Below are positions 7,524 through 15,228 of a stretch of 31,494 nt of DNA, in pieces. The DNA is from a virus: positions 1 to 31,494 of the IMG/VR virus record IMGVR_UViG_3300044799_000904; one strand, given 5' to 3'. The first letter of the stretch is position 1. Each line of letters opens with the position of its first letter. A program made the translations under genes and the position numbers. The notes under the pieces are model-generated. The model did no database searches and was not told the origin of the DNA. It saw only the letters and a program-made list of their open reading frames with translations.

Positions 7524-7949
7524 CTATTTCACGCTGTCCCGCCACATGGCGGGCAGTTTGGGTTTCTCCGCTTCAAAAGCCGGCCCCATGAACGGCCTCG
7601 GCCTGTACGTAGCCACGACCTTCTTGCCTTTCCGGTCAGCCCGGACCGCGCGGCCACCGTATTCCAGAAGTGGTGGTGCCTCTGCCTCACTGCGGAATGG
7701 CGTAGGGCCGATGACGACGGACTTCCGCGTCGGGTCATAGCCGAAGAAGATCAGCCGCCGAAGGTGTCCGGCGTGGCTGCTCGGCGGCTGACCCGGCTGG
7801 CTGACCGCCTTGCGCTTGCGGATACTGTGCTTGGCCGCGGTGCGGACGAAGGCCCCAAACTTGCTCAGCACCTTCCTCGCGGCGCGGTCCACCGCCGACG
7901 CCACGGCCTTGCGGTCGAAGAACATCTGCTTGGTCACCATCCCGATCAT
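7524..7949 (-). CDS. HK97 gp10-like head-tail/tail completion protein
   Basis: A 141-residue basic protein. The N-terminal half is a long basic helix (AVDRAARKVLSKFGAFVRTAAKHSIRKRK is the region; key part RKVLSKFGAFVRTAAK at about 25-40). It is followed by SQPGQPPSSHAGHLRRLIFFGYD and, near the end, LLEYGGRAVR and the RPFMGPAFEAE motif. The helix, the G-P-F/Y loop and the RPFMxPAF end are typical of the HK97 gp10 family (minor tail / neck proteins). Position between the tail terminator-like gene and the tail tube gene agrees. Its start overlaps the stop codon of the preceding gene (ATGA). Confidence 0.75.
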   Translation of the reverse strand: MIGMVTKQMFFDRKAVASAVDRAARKVLSKFGAFVRTAAKHSIRKRKAVSQPGQPPSSHAGHLRRLIFFGYDPTRKSVVIGPTPFRSEAEAPPLLEYGGRAVRADRKGKKVVATYRPRPFMGPAFEAEKPKLPAMWRDSVK

Positions 7950-8371
7950 GCGGTCATCGTCCTCAACGTCACCGTCAGCACGCTTGTGAACTGGCGCAGC
8001 TCGCCCAGGTGCTCTTGCGAGTAGATGGGCGAGTTCTCTGTCTTGACCCAGGCAGCGTCGCCAAAGCGGCCGGTCGAGCGAACGAACTCGGCGATCTCTT
8101 GCACCAGGCCCATCAGGGCGTCGATCTGTGCATTATCTGCTGGGTCCAGTCGCTTCTGCACAGCAACGTCGATCTGCACATCGCTCTGGGCAAACCCGCG
8201 GCCTGCCGTTGTCATCTCCACGCCCTTGGGAACGACGGTGACGTGCAGGCTGTCCATGTCTTTGAGGTCATAGACCGGCAGGTAGGCCCGGCGGGCCGTG
8301 AAGGGCTGGCTGAAGCTGTGGCCGTTGAGCGCGGCCACGACGGCGTCGGCAATGGTGGGGATGTCACTCAT
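7946..8371 (-). CDS. Tail terminator-like protein
   Basis: A 141-residue protein starting MSDIPTIADAVVAALNGHSF, with a central beta-rich part (RRAYLPVYDLKDMDSLHVTVVPKG) and a C-terminal FTSVLTVTLRTM strand. Small alpha/beta proteins of this size between the joining proteins and the gp10-like protein are usually the tail terminator (lambda gpU role), which caps the tube and binds the head. The fold is inferred from gene order and secondary-structure pattern; no sequence motif is decisive. The ATG at 8369-8371 overlaps the preceding stop codon and has GGGGG upstream. Confidence 0.55.
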   Translation of the reverse strand: MSDIPTIADAVVAALNGHSFSQPFTARRAYLPVYDLKDMDSLHVTVVPKGVEMTTAGRGFAQSDVQIDVAVQKRLDPADNAQIDALMGLVQEIAEFVRSTGRFGDAAWVKTENSPIYSQEHLGELRQFTSVLTVTLRTMTA

Positions 8372-9420
8372 GTGCCCACCCCCAATAGCGCCATAGTGCC
8401 GCCACCGTACGTGATCTCCAGGTACGGCACGCAGCCGTTGAGCTCGAAGTAGTGCCCCGCGTCCGGCGGCTCGATGTATGGCCGGTCGTAGTCCTCCTCG
8501 ATCAACCCGACGTCGAAGTCGGCCGTCGCGGCGTAGTGCTCCAGTGGGATGACGGAGGCCCACAAAGTCGGCGGACTGGTGGCCGCAAAGAGATTCATCG
8601 AGGGGCCGTCGCAGACTTCCTGCCATGTTATGAACGCCTCGAACATGCCTCCGCCCATGGTGAACGAGCACCGCATGGTCCGGACATGCTCCGGCTGCTG
8701 CTGCTCGCCCCCGCCGGACCGCTTCACGCAGAGCCGCACCGAGACGGGGGCGGGGAAGGCCGACGTGTTGAACTTAAGCGCGGTCCGCGAGACCGCGTAG
8801 TTGCCGATGTCAAGGATGGCCTGGACTTTTGCGCTTTGGTAGGTCACTTCCAGGTCATTGGGGTCGTCGCGGGCCGTCTCCCAATCGGTGCTGATACTGA
8901 ACAAATGGGCGTACAGACCGCTGGTGACAGTCGGATCGAGGTTGATAGGTCTGCCTTTGGCCAGCGCCTTCTGCTTCGCTTCCGCCAGGTCCAGCGTGAC
9001 GGCGTCGGTGGCGACGGTGCACTTGTCGCGGAACCGCAGCAGCCAGTCGTGGACGAACAAGCCCACGGGCGCGCCGGCGTCTTTGAACCGCCAGCCGCCG
9101 GGTGTCTTCTCCACGCCGTCTGAATGGGCAATGGCGAAGCCTATCGTTGCCGGCGCCTTAGCCGCGTCGAGCACAGGCCCGAACGCCAAGCCCGTCCGCC
9201 TTGACATGATGGCGGCCTTCAGTGCGGCGGGGTCGCTCGGCCGAAGCGCAATGGACTCCTTGCCGAGCCGCACCGTGTAGCTTTCGCTTGCCGGGTCGTG
9301 CTCAACAATGACCGCCTGCTCGATGGGAACAAGCACACCGTCCACATGCACCCATCGCGGGGCAGCATACAGGCGTGTGACGCGCCCGTCGGACTCGGCG
9401 TATGGGCTTACAGGCCTCAC
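8368..9420 (-). CDS. Virion-module protein of unknown function
   Basis: A protein of about 350 residues between the decoration-like protein and the tail terminator-like gene. GAGGA abuts the upstream in-frame GTG (9426) and lies 6 bases before the GTG at 9420, so I choose 9420 (VRPVSPYAESDGRVTRLY). The sequence has no signal peptide or membrane segment. It shows a helical-then-beta pattern, with long soluble beta-like runs (FVHDWLLRFRDKCTVATDAVTL; VQAILDIGNYAVSRTALKF) resembling a domain that binds a ligand or partner on the particle surface. I do not recognise a family. The gene is large for a head-tail joining protein, so a head spike or fibre is possible. Confidence 0.55.
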   Translation of the reverse strand: MRPVSPYAESDGRVTRLYAAPRWVHVDGVLVPIEQAVIVEHDPASESYTVRLGKESIALRPSDPAALKAAIMSRRTGLAFGPVLDAAKAPATIGFAIAHSDGVEKTPGGWRFKDAGAPVGLFVHDWLLRFRDKCTVATDAVTLDLAEAKQKALAKGRPINLDPTVTSGLYAHLFSISTDWETARDDPNDLEVTYQSAKVQAILDIGNYAVSRTALKFNTSAFPAPVSVRLCVKRSGGGEQQQPEHVRTMRCSFTMGGGMFEAFITWQEVCDGPSMNLFAATSPPTLWASVIPLEHYAATADFDVGLIEEDYDRPYIEPPDAGHYFELNGCVPYLEITYGGGTMALLGVGT

Positions 9421-9422
9421 GA

Positions 9423-9821
9423 TCACTCCTCGTAGTAGACCACCGCGCCCGATACCTGCTTGGCCGCGGACAGGTACAGGTTGAGCTTCTTGCCAGCGGC
9501 CGTCTTGAACCAGCAGGCCGACGGGTCGGCCGGCGCGGGCAGGACAAAACCACCATTGGCGGCCAGGGGCATGGGGCCAGACAGGGCTGTTCCACCGGAC
9601 TGGATGTCGCTGTAGACCGTGGCCGTCACGGTGTCGGCGGCCATGAGCAACGTCGCCAACACACAGATGCTCTTTCCAGTCACCGCAGCCACGATCTCGT
9701 TATTACCCGCGGCCGCGACGTTGATGACGGCGCACTTGACTGTCTTGCCGAGGGTGGCGACCAGCAACGCGCCGCCGTCCATTACCTCCACGTCTGCCGA
9801 GTTGAGCCACCGTTTGGCCAC
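9423..9821 (-). CDS. Small capsid-associated or head-fibre-like protein
   Basis: A 132-residue protein starting at a GTG (9819-9821) with AAAGGAG 8 bases upstream. It begins MAKRWLNSADVEVMDGGALL, is Ala/Val/Thr/Gly-rich with several predicted beta strands, and ends AKQVSGAVVYYEE. It has no membrane segment or Cys cluster. The composition is that of a small surface-exposed beta protein, and genes of this kind often lie among head genes as decoration or fibre subunits. The call rests on composition and position and remains tentative. Confidence 0.5.
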   Translation of the reverse strand: MAKRWLNSADVEVMDGGALLVATLGKTVKCAVINVAAAGNNEIVAAVTGKSICVLATLLMAADTVTATVYSDIQSGGTALSGPMPLAANGGFVLPAPADPSACWFKTAAGKKLNLYLSAAKQVSGAVVYYEE

Positions 9822-9822
9822 G

Positions 9823-10077
9823 TCAGGAACTCCTTTCGCCGGCAGCGATACACGGGCGGGAGATCAGCTTGTCATGCACGCTGCGATTGAGCTTCAGCAG
9901 GTCGGCCGTCATGTTCGTCAGGTCGCGGATGGCCTCGGTGTTGGCGGCGATGATGCGGTTGGTGGCCTCCAGCACTGCCAGTAGCCGGCGGATCATCCAG
10001 ATCACCACGCCCAATAGCACCGCCGAGAAGCCCAGGAAGCCGTATTGCACGATGGGTTGGAGCATCCACTGGTCCAT
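9823..10077 (-). CDS. Small membrane protein with coiled tail, BhlA-holin-like
   Basis: An 84-residue protein with one N-terminal transmembrane helix (VQYGFLGFSAVLLGVVIWMI, about residues 10-29) followed by RR and an amphipathic helix of heptad-like character (LLAVLEATNRIIAANTEAIRDLTNMTADLLKLNRSV). This N-anchored helix plus coiled tail recalls BhlA/UviB-type holin-like proteins. If so, it is a second membrane-active candidate besides the one at 5498-5692. The ATG has AGGAG 6 bases upstream. It lies among head genes, so a role in DNA entry or capsid membrane contact cannot be ruled out. Confidence 0.5.
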   Translation of the reverse strand: MDQWMLQPIVQYGFLGFSAVLLGVVIWMIRRLLAVLEATNRIIAANTEAIRDLTNMTADLLKLNRSVHDKLISRPCIAAGERSS

Positions 10078-10080
10078 CTG

Positions 10081-10458
10081 CTACTCCTGGCCGATGAGCT
10101 TCGTGTGAACCCTCAACACCTTGCGGAACGGGTCGCTGTGGCGCCAGCAGTCCTCATTGCCTGGGGCCATCACCTCATACACAAGCACCTGCTGTCTCAC
10201 CGTCTCCTTGATCCTGTCGCCGCGGCGGGGCACGGTCTGGTCGTAGTCCAGTACCAGCCGGTCGGCGGGGATCAGGAAGTCGCGACTCTCGACCCGCTCG
10301 ACCACGCCGTAGCCGGAATCGACCTCAAACACCGTCTTGCCGACAGTGGCCGGGACCTCAACGCACTCATCGTCCCGGCAGTACAGCACAGGTCGCGACA
10401 GGTGCGCCTGGCGCATCCCGTCCAGCCAGCCGGCGGCTTGTTCGAGCAGGTCGGCCAC
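10081..10458 (-). CDS. Head-tail joining/adaptor-like protein
   Basis: A 125-residue protein starting at a GTG (10456-10458) with a weak ribosome site. It reads MADLLEQAAGWLDGMRQAHLS, then a beta-rich part with SRDFLIPADRLVLD and PRRGDRIKETV, and near the end VYEVMAPGNEDCWRHSDPFRKVLRVHTK. The GD-RI / YEVM-PG / WR-SDPFR-LRIHTK pattern matches small head completion proteins encoded after the capsid genes in many siphophages. It probably helps seal the portal vertex or attach the tail. Assigned from pattern memory and position. Confidence 0.55.
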   Translation of the reverse strand: MADLLEQAAGWLDGMRQAHLSRPVLYCRDDECVEVPATVGKTVFEVDSGYGVVERVESRDFLIPADRLVLDYDQTVPRRGDRIKETVRQQVLVYEVMAPGNEDCWRHSDPFRKVLRVHTKLIGQE

Positions 10459-10490
10459 GGTTCGACTCGCTTGGCTCGCTCACCGCAGGC

Positions 10491-10820
10491 CTACTGCGAC
10501 AATCTCACGCGAGCCGTCGCATCCGCGTCGGCCGCTGCCTTGACAGCCTTGCCGATCAGCTTGTTGCCACTGGCGGTGGTGGTGGCCCGCTGGTTGGTGG
10601 CGTCCCAGTAGCAGTTGGCCCCGGCCGCGATAGCCGTGCCGGTGCCCGTGGCCTTGGGAAAGTCAAAGACTCCCGCCACCGCCAGAGCGCCGAGTGTATT
10701 GGCCGCAATGGGCCTTGAGGCCACGCCGACCAGTTCGCCCTGCACGACCACCGCACCGGCCGCCACGTCGCTGGTCGGTGTGTAGTCCACGCTGTTCCCG
10801 TCATGTGCAAACGTTGCCAT
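10491..10820 (-). CDS. DUF2190-type capsid decoration protein
   Basis: A 109-residue protein with the hallmark text of the DUF2190 family: HDGNSVDYTPTSDVAAGAVVVQGE at the start, VGVASRPIAANTLGALAVAGVFDFPK in the middle, then AIAAGANCYWDATNQ and KLIGKAVKAA. These proteins form small beta-rich trimers that stud and stabilise the capsid. The ATG has AGGAG 7 bases upstream. It follows the capsid gene after a 66-base gap that contains a short tandem repeat. Confidence 0.85.
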   Translation of the reverse strand: MATFAHDGNSVDYTPTSDVAAGAVVVQGELVGVASRPIAANTLGALAVAGVFDFPKATGTGTAIAAGANCYWDATNQRATTTASGNKLIGKAVKAAADADATARVRLSQ

Positions 10821-10850
10821 GTCTCATCTCCTGAGGCTGTCCTTGCCATT

Positions 10851-10884
10851 CAATCTGCGATCCGAAATCCGCAATCCGCAATCG
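10851..10884. repeat. Short tandem repeat of aatccgc units between capsid and decoration genes
   Basis: The spacer between the capsid gene stop and the decoration gene holds near-tandem 7-8 base units (aatctgcg, atccg, aaatccgc, aatccgc, aatcgg). Read in one frame it gives the IRNPQSAI pattern that I associate with low-complexity spacers in environmental bacterial genomes. It is not part of either gene. Possible effects on the capsid-to-decoration expression ratio are speculation. Confidence 0.5.
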
Positions 10885-10886
10885 GC

Positions 10887-13055
10887 TTACGCCTCGCCCT
10901 TGCTCTTGATGCCGCCCTTGGGGTCCTGGAGGGCCACGCCGAAGTCGTGATAGCCGCGCATCTGGACGCCCAGCACGTTGAAGTCCGCCTCGGCCGTCTC
11001 GATGGTGGGCGACTCCTGGCCGTTGAGGAAGGCCACCTCGATCACGGGCAGGTCGCCCGGATCGGCCAGCAGGTACCACGCCTTGGCCGAGTTGCCCGTG
11101 TAGCTACTGTTCGCCAGGTAGCGGCTGACCTCGGTGCGGAACTTGCCCTGGTGGGGGTTGGCCACGGGGTACTTGGTGCTGGAGGCGGTGTCGCGGATCT
11201 CCAGGCTCTTGTAGAGCATCGTGCCGATGGCGCTGAGCCCGGTCGGCACCAGCACGATGGCCGGCATGATGCCGATGGGCTTGCCGTCGCTATCGGTCTG
11301 CTCCAGGAACGCCACCTCGGCCTTGGTCAGCCCGTCGATGGACAGGACAGTGTCCGCACCGGCGAAGTAGTTCTTGTTGCCACTGGTGAAGAACGCGGCG
11401 TTGTTCAGGAAGATGGTCCAGAACACGTCGTTGATCTTCAGGCCGCTCCCGCGACCCAGCTTGCGGGGGACCGTGGTGATCGCGCCCAGGTCGTCGTTGA
11501 TGACGTCGCGCCGGTCGATGGCCAGCAGCAGGCCGTAGGTGTCGGCCTTGTTGGTATAGCTCTCGCTACCCAGCGTCCCGTGCTTGAGCTCCCCGCCGGG
11601 GGCGACGATCTCGTACTGGTCCTTGCCGATCAGGCGGTAGCTCGTGACGGTCTTAAAGTCGCTGACATTGCGGACGGCACAGATGTTCCGCCAGGTCCGC
11701 TCGACCGAGAAGAAGCCGTCCAGCAGGAACTTGTTGGCGACGTTGGACAGGATCCCGCCGATGTCCACGGTGGACAGCCCCGCCTGGACGTCGTGGCCGA
11801 AGGCGAAGCGCAGCACAGACCGGCTGTCGCGGAAGTTGCGGCCGTCATAGCCGTTGCCCCAGGCCGCCTCCAGCAGCAGCTCCTGAAGCCCGATGCCGCC
11901 CCGGAACCGCTTGCCGGCTGCCTCCAGCGTCTTCTCGTCATAGAGCTTCTCGGCCTCGGCGATCCGGCCGGTCAGCATGCAGGCGGCCTCCAGGACCGTC
12001 CCGGTCATGGTGTTGTCCGGCACGTGAGCACCCGGGGCCTTGGGCCTGTCGGCCCGCAGCACCTCCAGCTCTGTCCGTGTCACGTCCCAGCCCTGCGAGA
12101 TGGCCTTGGCTGCGATCTCGGCACGCTCGTCCCCGCAGACCTTCCGCACGGCCGCGATCCTCTCCTGCTCAGCCGCCGCCTTGGCCCGCATGTCAGCTGC
12201 GGGATCGGGAGCGATGCCCGCGTCGGCGGCCGGGGCGGAGGCTTGAATCGCAGGTGGACCGGCCTCCGTGCCGGTCGCCACCTGCGCCGTTGCAGCAGGG
12301 GCTTCCTTGCCCTCGTTGCCCTGCACGGCCTTGTCCTGTTTGTCGTTGTTGTTACCGTCCATGATTTCCTTCTCCTTGGCCGAAGCAGCCACACTCGCTG
12401 AAGTGTTGGCGTCGGCTCCAAGATCGACGAATGAGATTTCGCCCAGCGTCGCCTTACGAACAACATTCATGGGCCCCTTGAACTCCCGCCCGTTCACCAG
12501 AACGGTCTGGCTCTCTCGCACGAACTCAAACTGCTCCACCGCCGCCCCGATGCTCACCTGCCAGGGGAAGCCGTTGCGGGCCGAGGCGACGATCTCCTTG
12601 GCCGCGGCCGTGTCCCTCGAGACGACGCCGGCGGCGATCAGCCTGCTGTCCTGGACGCGGATGGAATCGGTGTGCCCCACGCCGCTGGCCATGTCATGGC
12701 CAAAGCGGATGGGCCTGCTCTGTGAAGGAATCGCCAGACCGGCTAGGTCCACAACGACCGGGTACCGCCAGCCGTCGATCCGCATGGGGCCACCGGTGTA
12801 GGCCACCATCGTGAACCGCGGCAGCCCCGGCTTGCCGTCCTGCCCCGTTGCGCCGTCAGCCGACGCCTCAATGGTCAGCGCCCCCGGCTCACTGAAGAAG
12901 TTCAATGCGGCCACGGCTTGAGTCCGAGCCTGACGCTCACAGACCGCCCGGCGCTGGGCGGCGTCCGAGAACTCCTGGACCATCGTCGGGTCAGCCATGC
13001 AGCGCTGGACGAACTCGTCGTGCGTCTCGTTGGACTGTCGTTCAGGCAGCGGCAC
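10887..13055 (-). CDS. Prohead protease-major capsid protein fusion
   Basis: A 722-residue protein joining a maturation protease and an HK97-fold-type capsid. GTG at 13053-13055 is chosen because AGGAGG lies exactly 6 bases upstream; an ATG at 13088 has no such site. Residues about 55-225 are the S78-like protease: RFTMVAYTGGPM, the candidate catalytic His in RFGHDM (about 120), Ser in WQVSIGAAV (about 168), and LGEISFVDLGAD. A Lys/Ala/Pro-rich linker and a coiled helix (AAAEQERIAAVRKVCGDER) follow, probably a scaffold/delta domain. From about 345 to the end is the capsid domain, with the strongly typical IGGILSNVANKFLL, GFFSVERTWRNIC, SDFKTVTSYRLIGK and APGGELKHGTLG. It overlaps the portal gene by 14 bases. 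An internal start is described separately. Confidence 0.85.
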   Translation of the reverse strand: MPLPERQSNETHDEFVQRCMADPTMVQEFSDAAQRRAVCERQARTQAVAALNFFSEPGALTIEASADGATGQDGKPGLPRFTMVAYTGGPMRIDGWRYPVVVDLAGLAIPSQSRPIRFGHDMASGVGHTDSIRVQDSRLIAAGVVSRDTAAAKEIVASARNGFPWQVSIGAAVEQFEFVRESQTVLVNGREFKGPMNVVRKATLGEISFVDLGADANTSASVAASAKEKEIMDGNNNDKQDKAVQGNEGKEAPAATAQVATGTEAGPPAIQASAPAADAGIAPDPAADMRAKAAAEQERIAAVRKVCGDERAEIAAKAISQGWDVTRTELEVLRADRPKAPGAHVPDNTMTGTVLEAACMLTGRIAEAEKLYDEKTLEAAGKRFRGGIGLQELLLEAAWGNGYDGRNFRDSRSVLRFAFGHDVQAGLSTVDIGGILSNVANKFLLDGFFSVERTWRNICAVRNVSDFKTVTSYRLIGKDQYEIVAPGGELKHGTLGSESYTNKADTYGLLLAIDRRDVINDDLGAITTVPRKLGRGSGLKINDVFWTIFLNNAAFFTSGNKNYFAGADTVLSIDGLTKAEVAFLEQTDSDGKPIGIMPAIVLVPTGLSAIGTMLYKSLEIRDTASSTKYPVANPHQGKFRTEVSRYLANSSYTGNSAKAWYLLADPGDLPVIEVAFLNGQESPTIETAEADFNVLGVQMRGYHDFGVALQDPKGGIKSKGEA
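12362..12377 (-). promoter_or_regulatory. Internal ribosome binding site and ATG inside the protease-capsid fusion
   Basis: On the minus strand AAGGAG (12372-12377), followed by AAGGA (12367-12371), precedes an in-frame ATG at 12360-12362 that begins MDGNNND at the junction between the protease domain and the scaffold-like linker. This site is better than that of many true starts here. It would produce a 491-residue protein, the scaffold plus capsid part without protease. Phages need far more capsid than protease, so internal initiation would set that ratio. Confidence 0.55.
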
Positions 13056-14523
13056 TGTCTTCCTCCTCGTCTTCTTGCTTGGCGTCATCGCTGTTCGGTG
13101 CAGTGGGTGCTTGCGGAGCGGGCTGCGCGGTCGCCAGCCCCAGTTCCTTCATCAACGCGACTTCCTTGGCCCGCTGGCGCAGCTCTGTTTCCCAATCCTT
13201 GCCTTGGCGGGCGTACTCAGCCGCCAGCGTCGTGGTGTTGCTGGCCAGGCGTGTGGCCTGGGCGGAGGCCTCCTTGAGAGGGTCCACGTGCTCGTGGCCG
13301 TCCCAGAACCATTGGTGTGAGGGGGCCTCAAGTTCGCCCAGGCCGAAGACCTTCACGGCCTCGGCAAGCCAGGCCTCCAGGACGCGGTCGAGCACCACCG
13401 TTTCGCAGTGGGCCTGTTCCACGCGGATGGACTTGAAGTAGGTCTGGTGATCTAGCCGCCCCGAGGCGTAGTTGTAGCCCGAGCTGTTGCAGGCGGCGAT
13501 GTTGTACGGCATGTTCAGGCAGCGGGCGATCTCGTTGAGGATCTCCTGCTTGAACATGTCGTAGGTGGTCGCCGGCTGCTCGGCCCTGATTTGTGTGGGT
13601 TCCCAGCCCTCCGGGCCGAAGACGGCCATGTTGGGCGAGAACTCCATCTCCGTCATCGGCTCGACCTCGGCAGCCTCCCCGCCGGCCGGGGCGTTGGTCT
13701 TCATGAAGATGGCGATGTTGGCCGCCGATTCCGCCGCCGCGATCACGGCCAAGGTGTACCGGCGTAACTGGGCAAACAGCGGCAGCGCCGGCAGGATGTC
13801 CGGCAGCCCGCGCGACTGCCCCGGCCTGTCGGTCCGGAACCAGTGGATCATGCTCTCGGCCGGGGCGCGGTCGTAGTCGAGGCTGCCTGCTCCGAGCGCA
13901 GCCGACGAGCCCGGGTGTCCTTTGAGTACGTGGTACTCCTTAGGATTGCCGAACTCATCGAAGACAATGCCGTCCGTGACGTTGCCTTCCTTCTTGCCGA
14001 CTGCCAATGTCGGCGTGGCAACTTGGTCGGCCTCAATCAGGCGGATATCCAGCTTGACGGACGAGTCCAGATTGGCGTTGCTGAACAGCAGCGCAAAGGC
14101 CTCCCCATCCTGCGCCCGGGCTTGGCGCATGGTGCGCAGCTTGCCGGGCAGGTCAATCGCCTTGGCCCATGCGGCGAACTCGCGTTCGATGATCTGATTG
14201 GGCGTCGGCTGGTCACCCGCATCGTCCAACCCTTCGCCCAGGAGCATCTGAAGCCTGGGGCCGGTACCGATGACGTCATTGGCCAGCGTCAGCACGATCC
14301 CCTTGGCGTAGCTGTTGTTCGCCACCTCGTAGCGGGCACGATTGCGGAGGATGCGGCGCACTTCCGGCGAAGCGGCGGCGTCGGCTGAGAGATGGTCGGC
14401 GTTGGCCCAGTGCCGGCGGTTGTCCGAGGTGGTCTGCGCCGAGTCGAACTTGGCGCGTACCACGAGCGTCCGAGCGATCACGCCCGTCTGCTTCGACCGC
14501 TTTGAGAAAGGCCACCAACCCAT
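13042..14523 (-). CDS. Phage portal protein, lambda family
   Basis: A 493-residue protein typical of the lambda gpB-type portal family. The N-terminus has a basic start (MGWWPFSKRSKQ) and RRHWANADHLSADAAASPEVRRILRNRARYE, then NNSYAKGIVLTLANDVIGTGPRLQ (about 70-93). Other marks are ARAQDGEAFALLFSN, IRLIEADQVATP and the wing/stem region around VIAAAESAANIAIFM. The sequence NMPYNIAACNSSGYNYASGRLDHQTYF near residue 345-370 is close to the diagnostic portal motif. The protein forms the dodecameric DNA gate and docks the terminase. The acidic C-terminus (DDAKQEDEEEDSAAA) overlaps the start of the protease-capsid gene. Confidence 0.9.
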   Translation of the reverse strand: MGWWPFSKRSKQTGVIARTLVVRAKFDSAQTTSDNRRHWANADHLSADAAASPEVRRILRNRARYEVANNSYAKGIVLTLANDVIGTGPRLQMLLGEGLDDAGDQPTPNQIIEREFAAWAKAIDLPGKLRTMRQARAQDGEAFALLFSNANLDSSVKLDIRLIEADQVATPTLAVGKKEGNVTDGIVFDEFGNPKEYHVLKGHPGSSAALGAGSLDYDRAPAESMIHWFRTDRPGQSRGLPDILPALPLFAQLRRYTLAVIAAAESAANIAIFMKTNAPAGGEAAEVEPMTEMEFSPNMAVFGPEGWEPTQIRAEQPATTYDMFKQEILNEIARCLNMPYNIAACNSSGYNYASGRLDHQTYFKSIRVEQAHCETVVLDRVLEAWLAEAVKVFGLGELEAPSHQWFWDGHEHVDPLKEASAQATRLASNTTTLAAEYARQGKDWETELRQRAKEVALMKELGLATAQPAPQAPTAPNSDDAKQEDEEEDSAAA

Positions 14524-14525
14524 GC

Positions 14526-14723
14526 CTACACCGCTCCAGGCGGCACGACCTTCACGCGAGTCAGCGCCTTGGCCGGATTGCGCCCGGCCGTCTTGTTGGC
14601 CAGGTACTTGTCGGCCTCGATCTGGTCGCGGAGGGCATGCTGCTTCACCCGCACGCCGTCCACCTCGGCCGACTCTGGCCCCTCGGCGTTCTGCTTGATC
14701 GTGTCCTTCAGGTCGTCCGCCAT
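14526..14723 (-). CDS. Small protein in gpW-like position
   Basis: A 65-residue protein, MADDLKDTIKQNAEGPESAEVD then VKQHALRDQIEADKYLANKTA and ending VKVVPPGAV. The SVDG/HxLxDQIEADKYLA pattern and the PPGAV end recur in small proteins encoded just before lambda-type portal genes. It corresponds in place and size to lambda gpW (head completion), though the sequence is not clearly gpW. The ATG has a strong GGGGGAAGGA upstream and directly follows a terminator-type hairpin. Two bases separate its stop from the portal start. Confidence 0.6.
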   Translation of the reverse strand: MADDLKDTIKQNAEGPESAEVDGVRVKQHALRDQIEADKYLANKTAGRNPAKALTRVKVVPPGAV

Positions 14724-14740
14724 GGTTGTCCTTCCCCCAA

Positions 14741-14782
14741 AGAAAAAGCCCGCCGGTCTGCTGTGCACAGACCAGCGGGCTT
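14741..14782 (-). terminator. Intrinsic terminator upstream of the head/tail operon
   Basis: A long stem reads on the minus strand from aagcccgc (14782-14775) to gcgggctt (14753-14746), with a second arm ggtctg/cagacc (one C-A mismatch between) and a 7-base loop, followed directly by TTTTTCT. This is a textbook Rho-independent terminator for minus-strand transcripts, ending the terminase unit. Its base is only some 20 bases before the ATG of the small gpW-position gene. Head and tail expression therefore needs either read-through (antitermination) or a promoter very close by. Confidence 0.8.
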
Positions 14783-14801
14783 CAGCTCGTTCTCCGAGGC
14801 T

Positions 14802-14876
14802 CAGGGCTGGCCAGCCCTGTTCCTTGGGCGATGTTTAATTGTCACGCGGCGCCATCGAATCCACGAACTCGATGGT
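14802..14876. promoter_or_regulatory. Palindrome, inverted repeat and AT-rich patch upstream of the terminator
   Basis: Between the winged-helix-like gene and the terminator lies a perfect 18-bp palindrome (cagggctggccagccctg, 14802-14819), an AT-rich patch (gatgtttaattgtca, 14831-14845), and a 7-bp inverted repeat ccatcga/tcgatgg with a 10-base loop (14853-14876). No consensus promoter can be read with confidence. The perfect palindrome is the size of a dimeric regulator site. The whole 213-base gap has no gene. Confidence 0.4.
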
Positions 14877-14936
14877 GCATCCATTTTCGCACGGGATCAG
14901 AATCGCTCAAAGCGCAATCCCGTTGGATGTCTACCG

Positions 14937-15227
14937 CTAGACATGTACGAGCTGTTTTTCCGCGAAGAACCGCCTCACGGCAGGCATCCTCCGACGGCAT
15001 ATGCCATACATCTTCACGCCGAAGCCGCCCAGATCATCGTTGCCCGTACGGACATGCAGCCCATTCAGGACCTCCGCGACGCGATCCAACGCGCGTCGCA
15101 CCTTGCCTTTGGCCGCTGGGCTGCAGTCGTCCAGCAGCCCTTCGGCCAGTTCGGCCAGCGACAGGCCAATCGGATCGACCGGGAGGTTCTCTAGGACTTC
15201 CAGCTCGAAGTCGTCCAGACGTTCCAT
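14937..15227 (-). CDS. Small winged-helix-like DNA-binding protein
   Basis: A 96-residue protein: MERLDDFELEVLENLPV, then a helix SLAELAEGLLDD, a possible recognition helix AAKGKVRRALDRVAEVL, and a beta-like wing (LHVRTGNDDLGGFGVKMYGI), ending in a basic stretch CRRRMPAVRRFFAEK. This order (helix, helix, helix, wing) fits a winged helix-turn-helix. The ATG has AGGAG 7 bases upstream. It is the last gene before the terminator of the packaging unit, and the palindrome at 14802-14819 nearby is a natural candidate target. Both role and fold are inferred. Confidence 0.5.
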   Translation of the reverse strand: MERLDDFELEVLENLPVDPIGLSLAELAEGLLDDCSPAAKGKVRRALDRVAEVLNGLHVRTGNDDLGGFGVKMYGICRRRMPAVRRFFAEKQLVHV

Positions 15228-15228
15228 G

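Noticed and set aside
10803-12401. Plus-strand open frame of over 500 codons across the capsid gene
   Set aside because: It lies antisense to the well-supported protease-capsid gene, its residues are Gly/Arg/Asp/Val/Gln-rich without motifs, and long open antisense frames are expected from GC-rich codon use.
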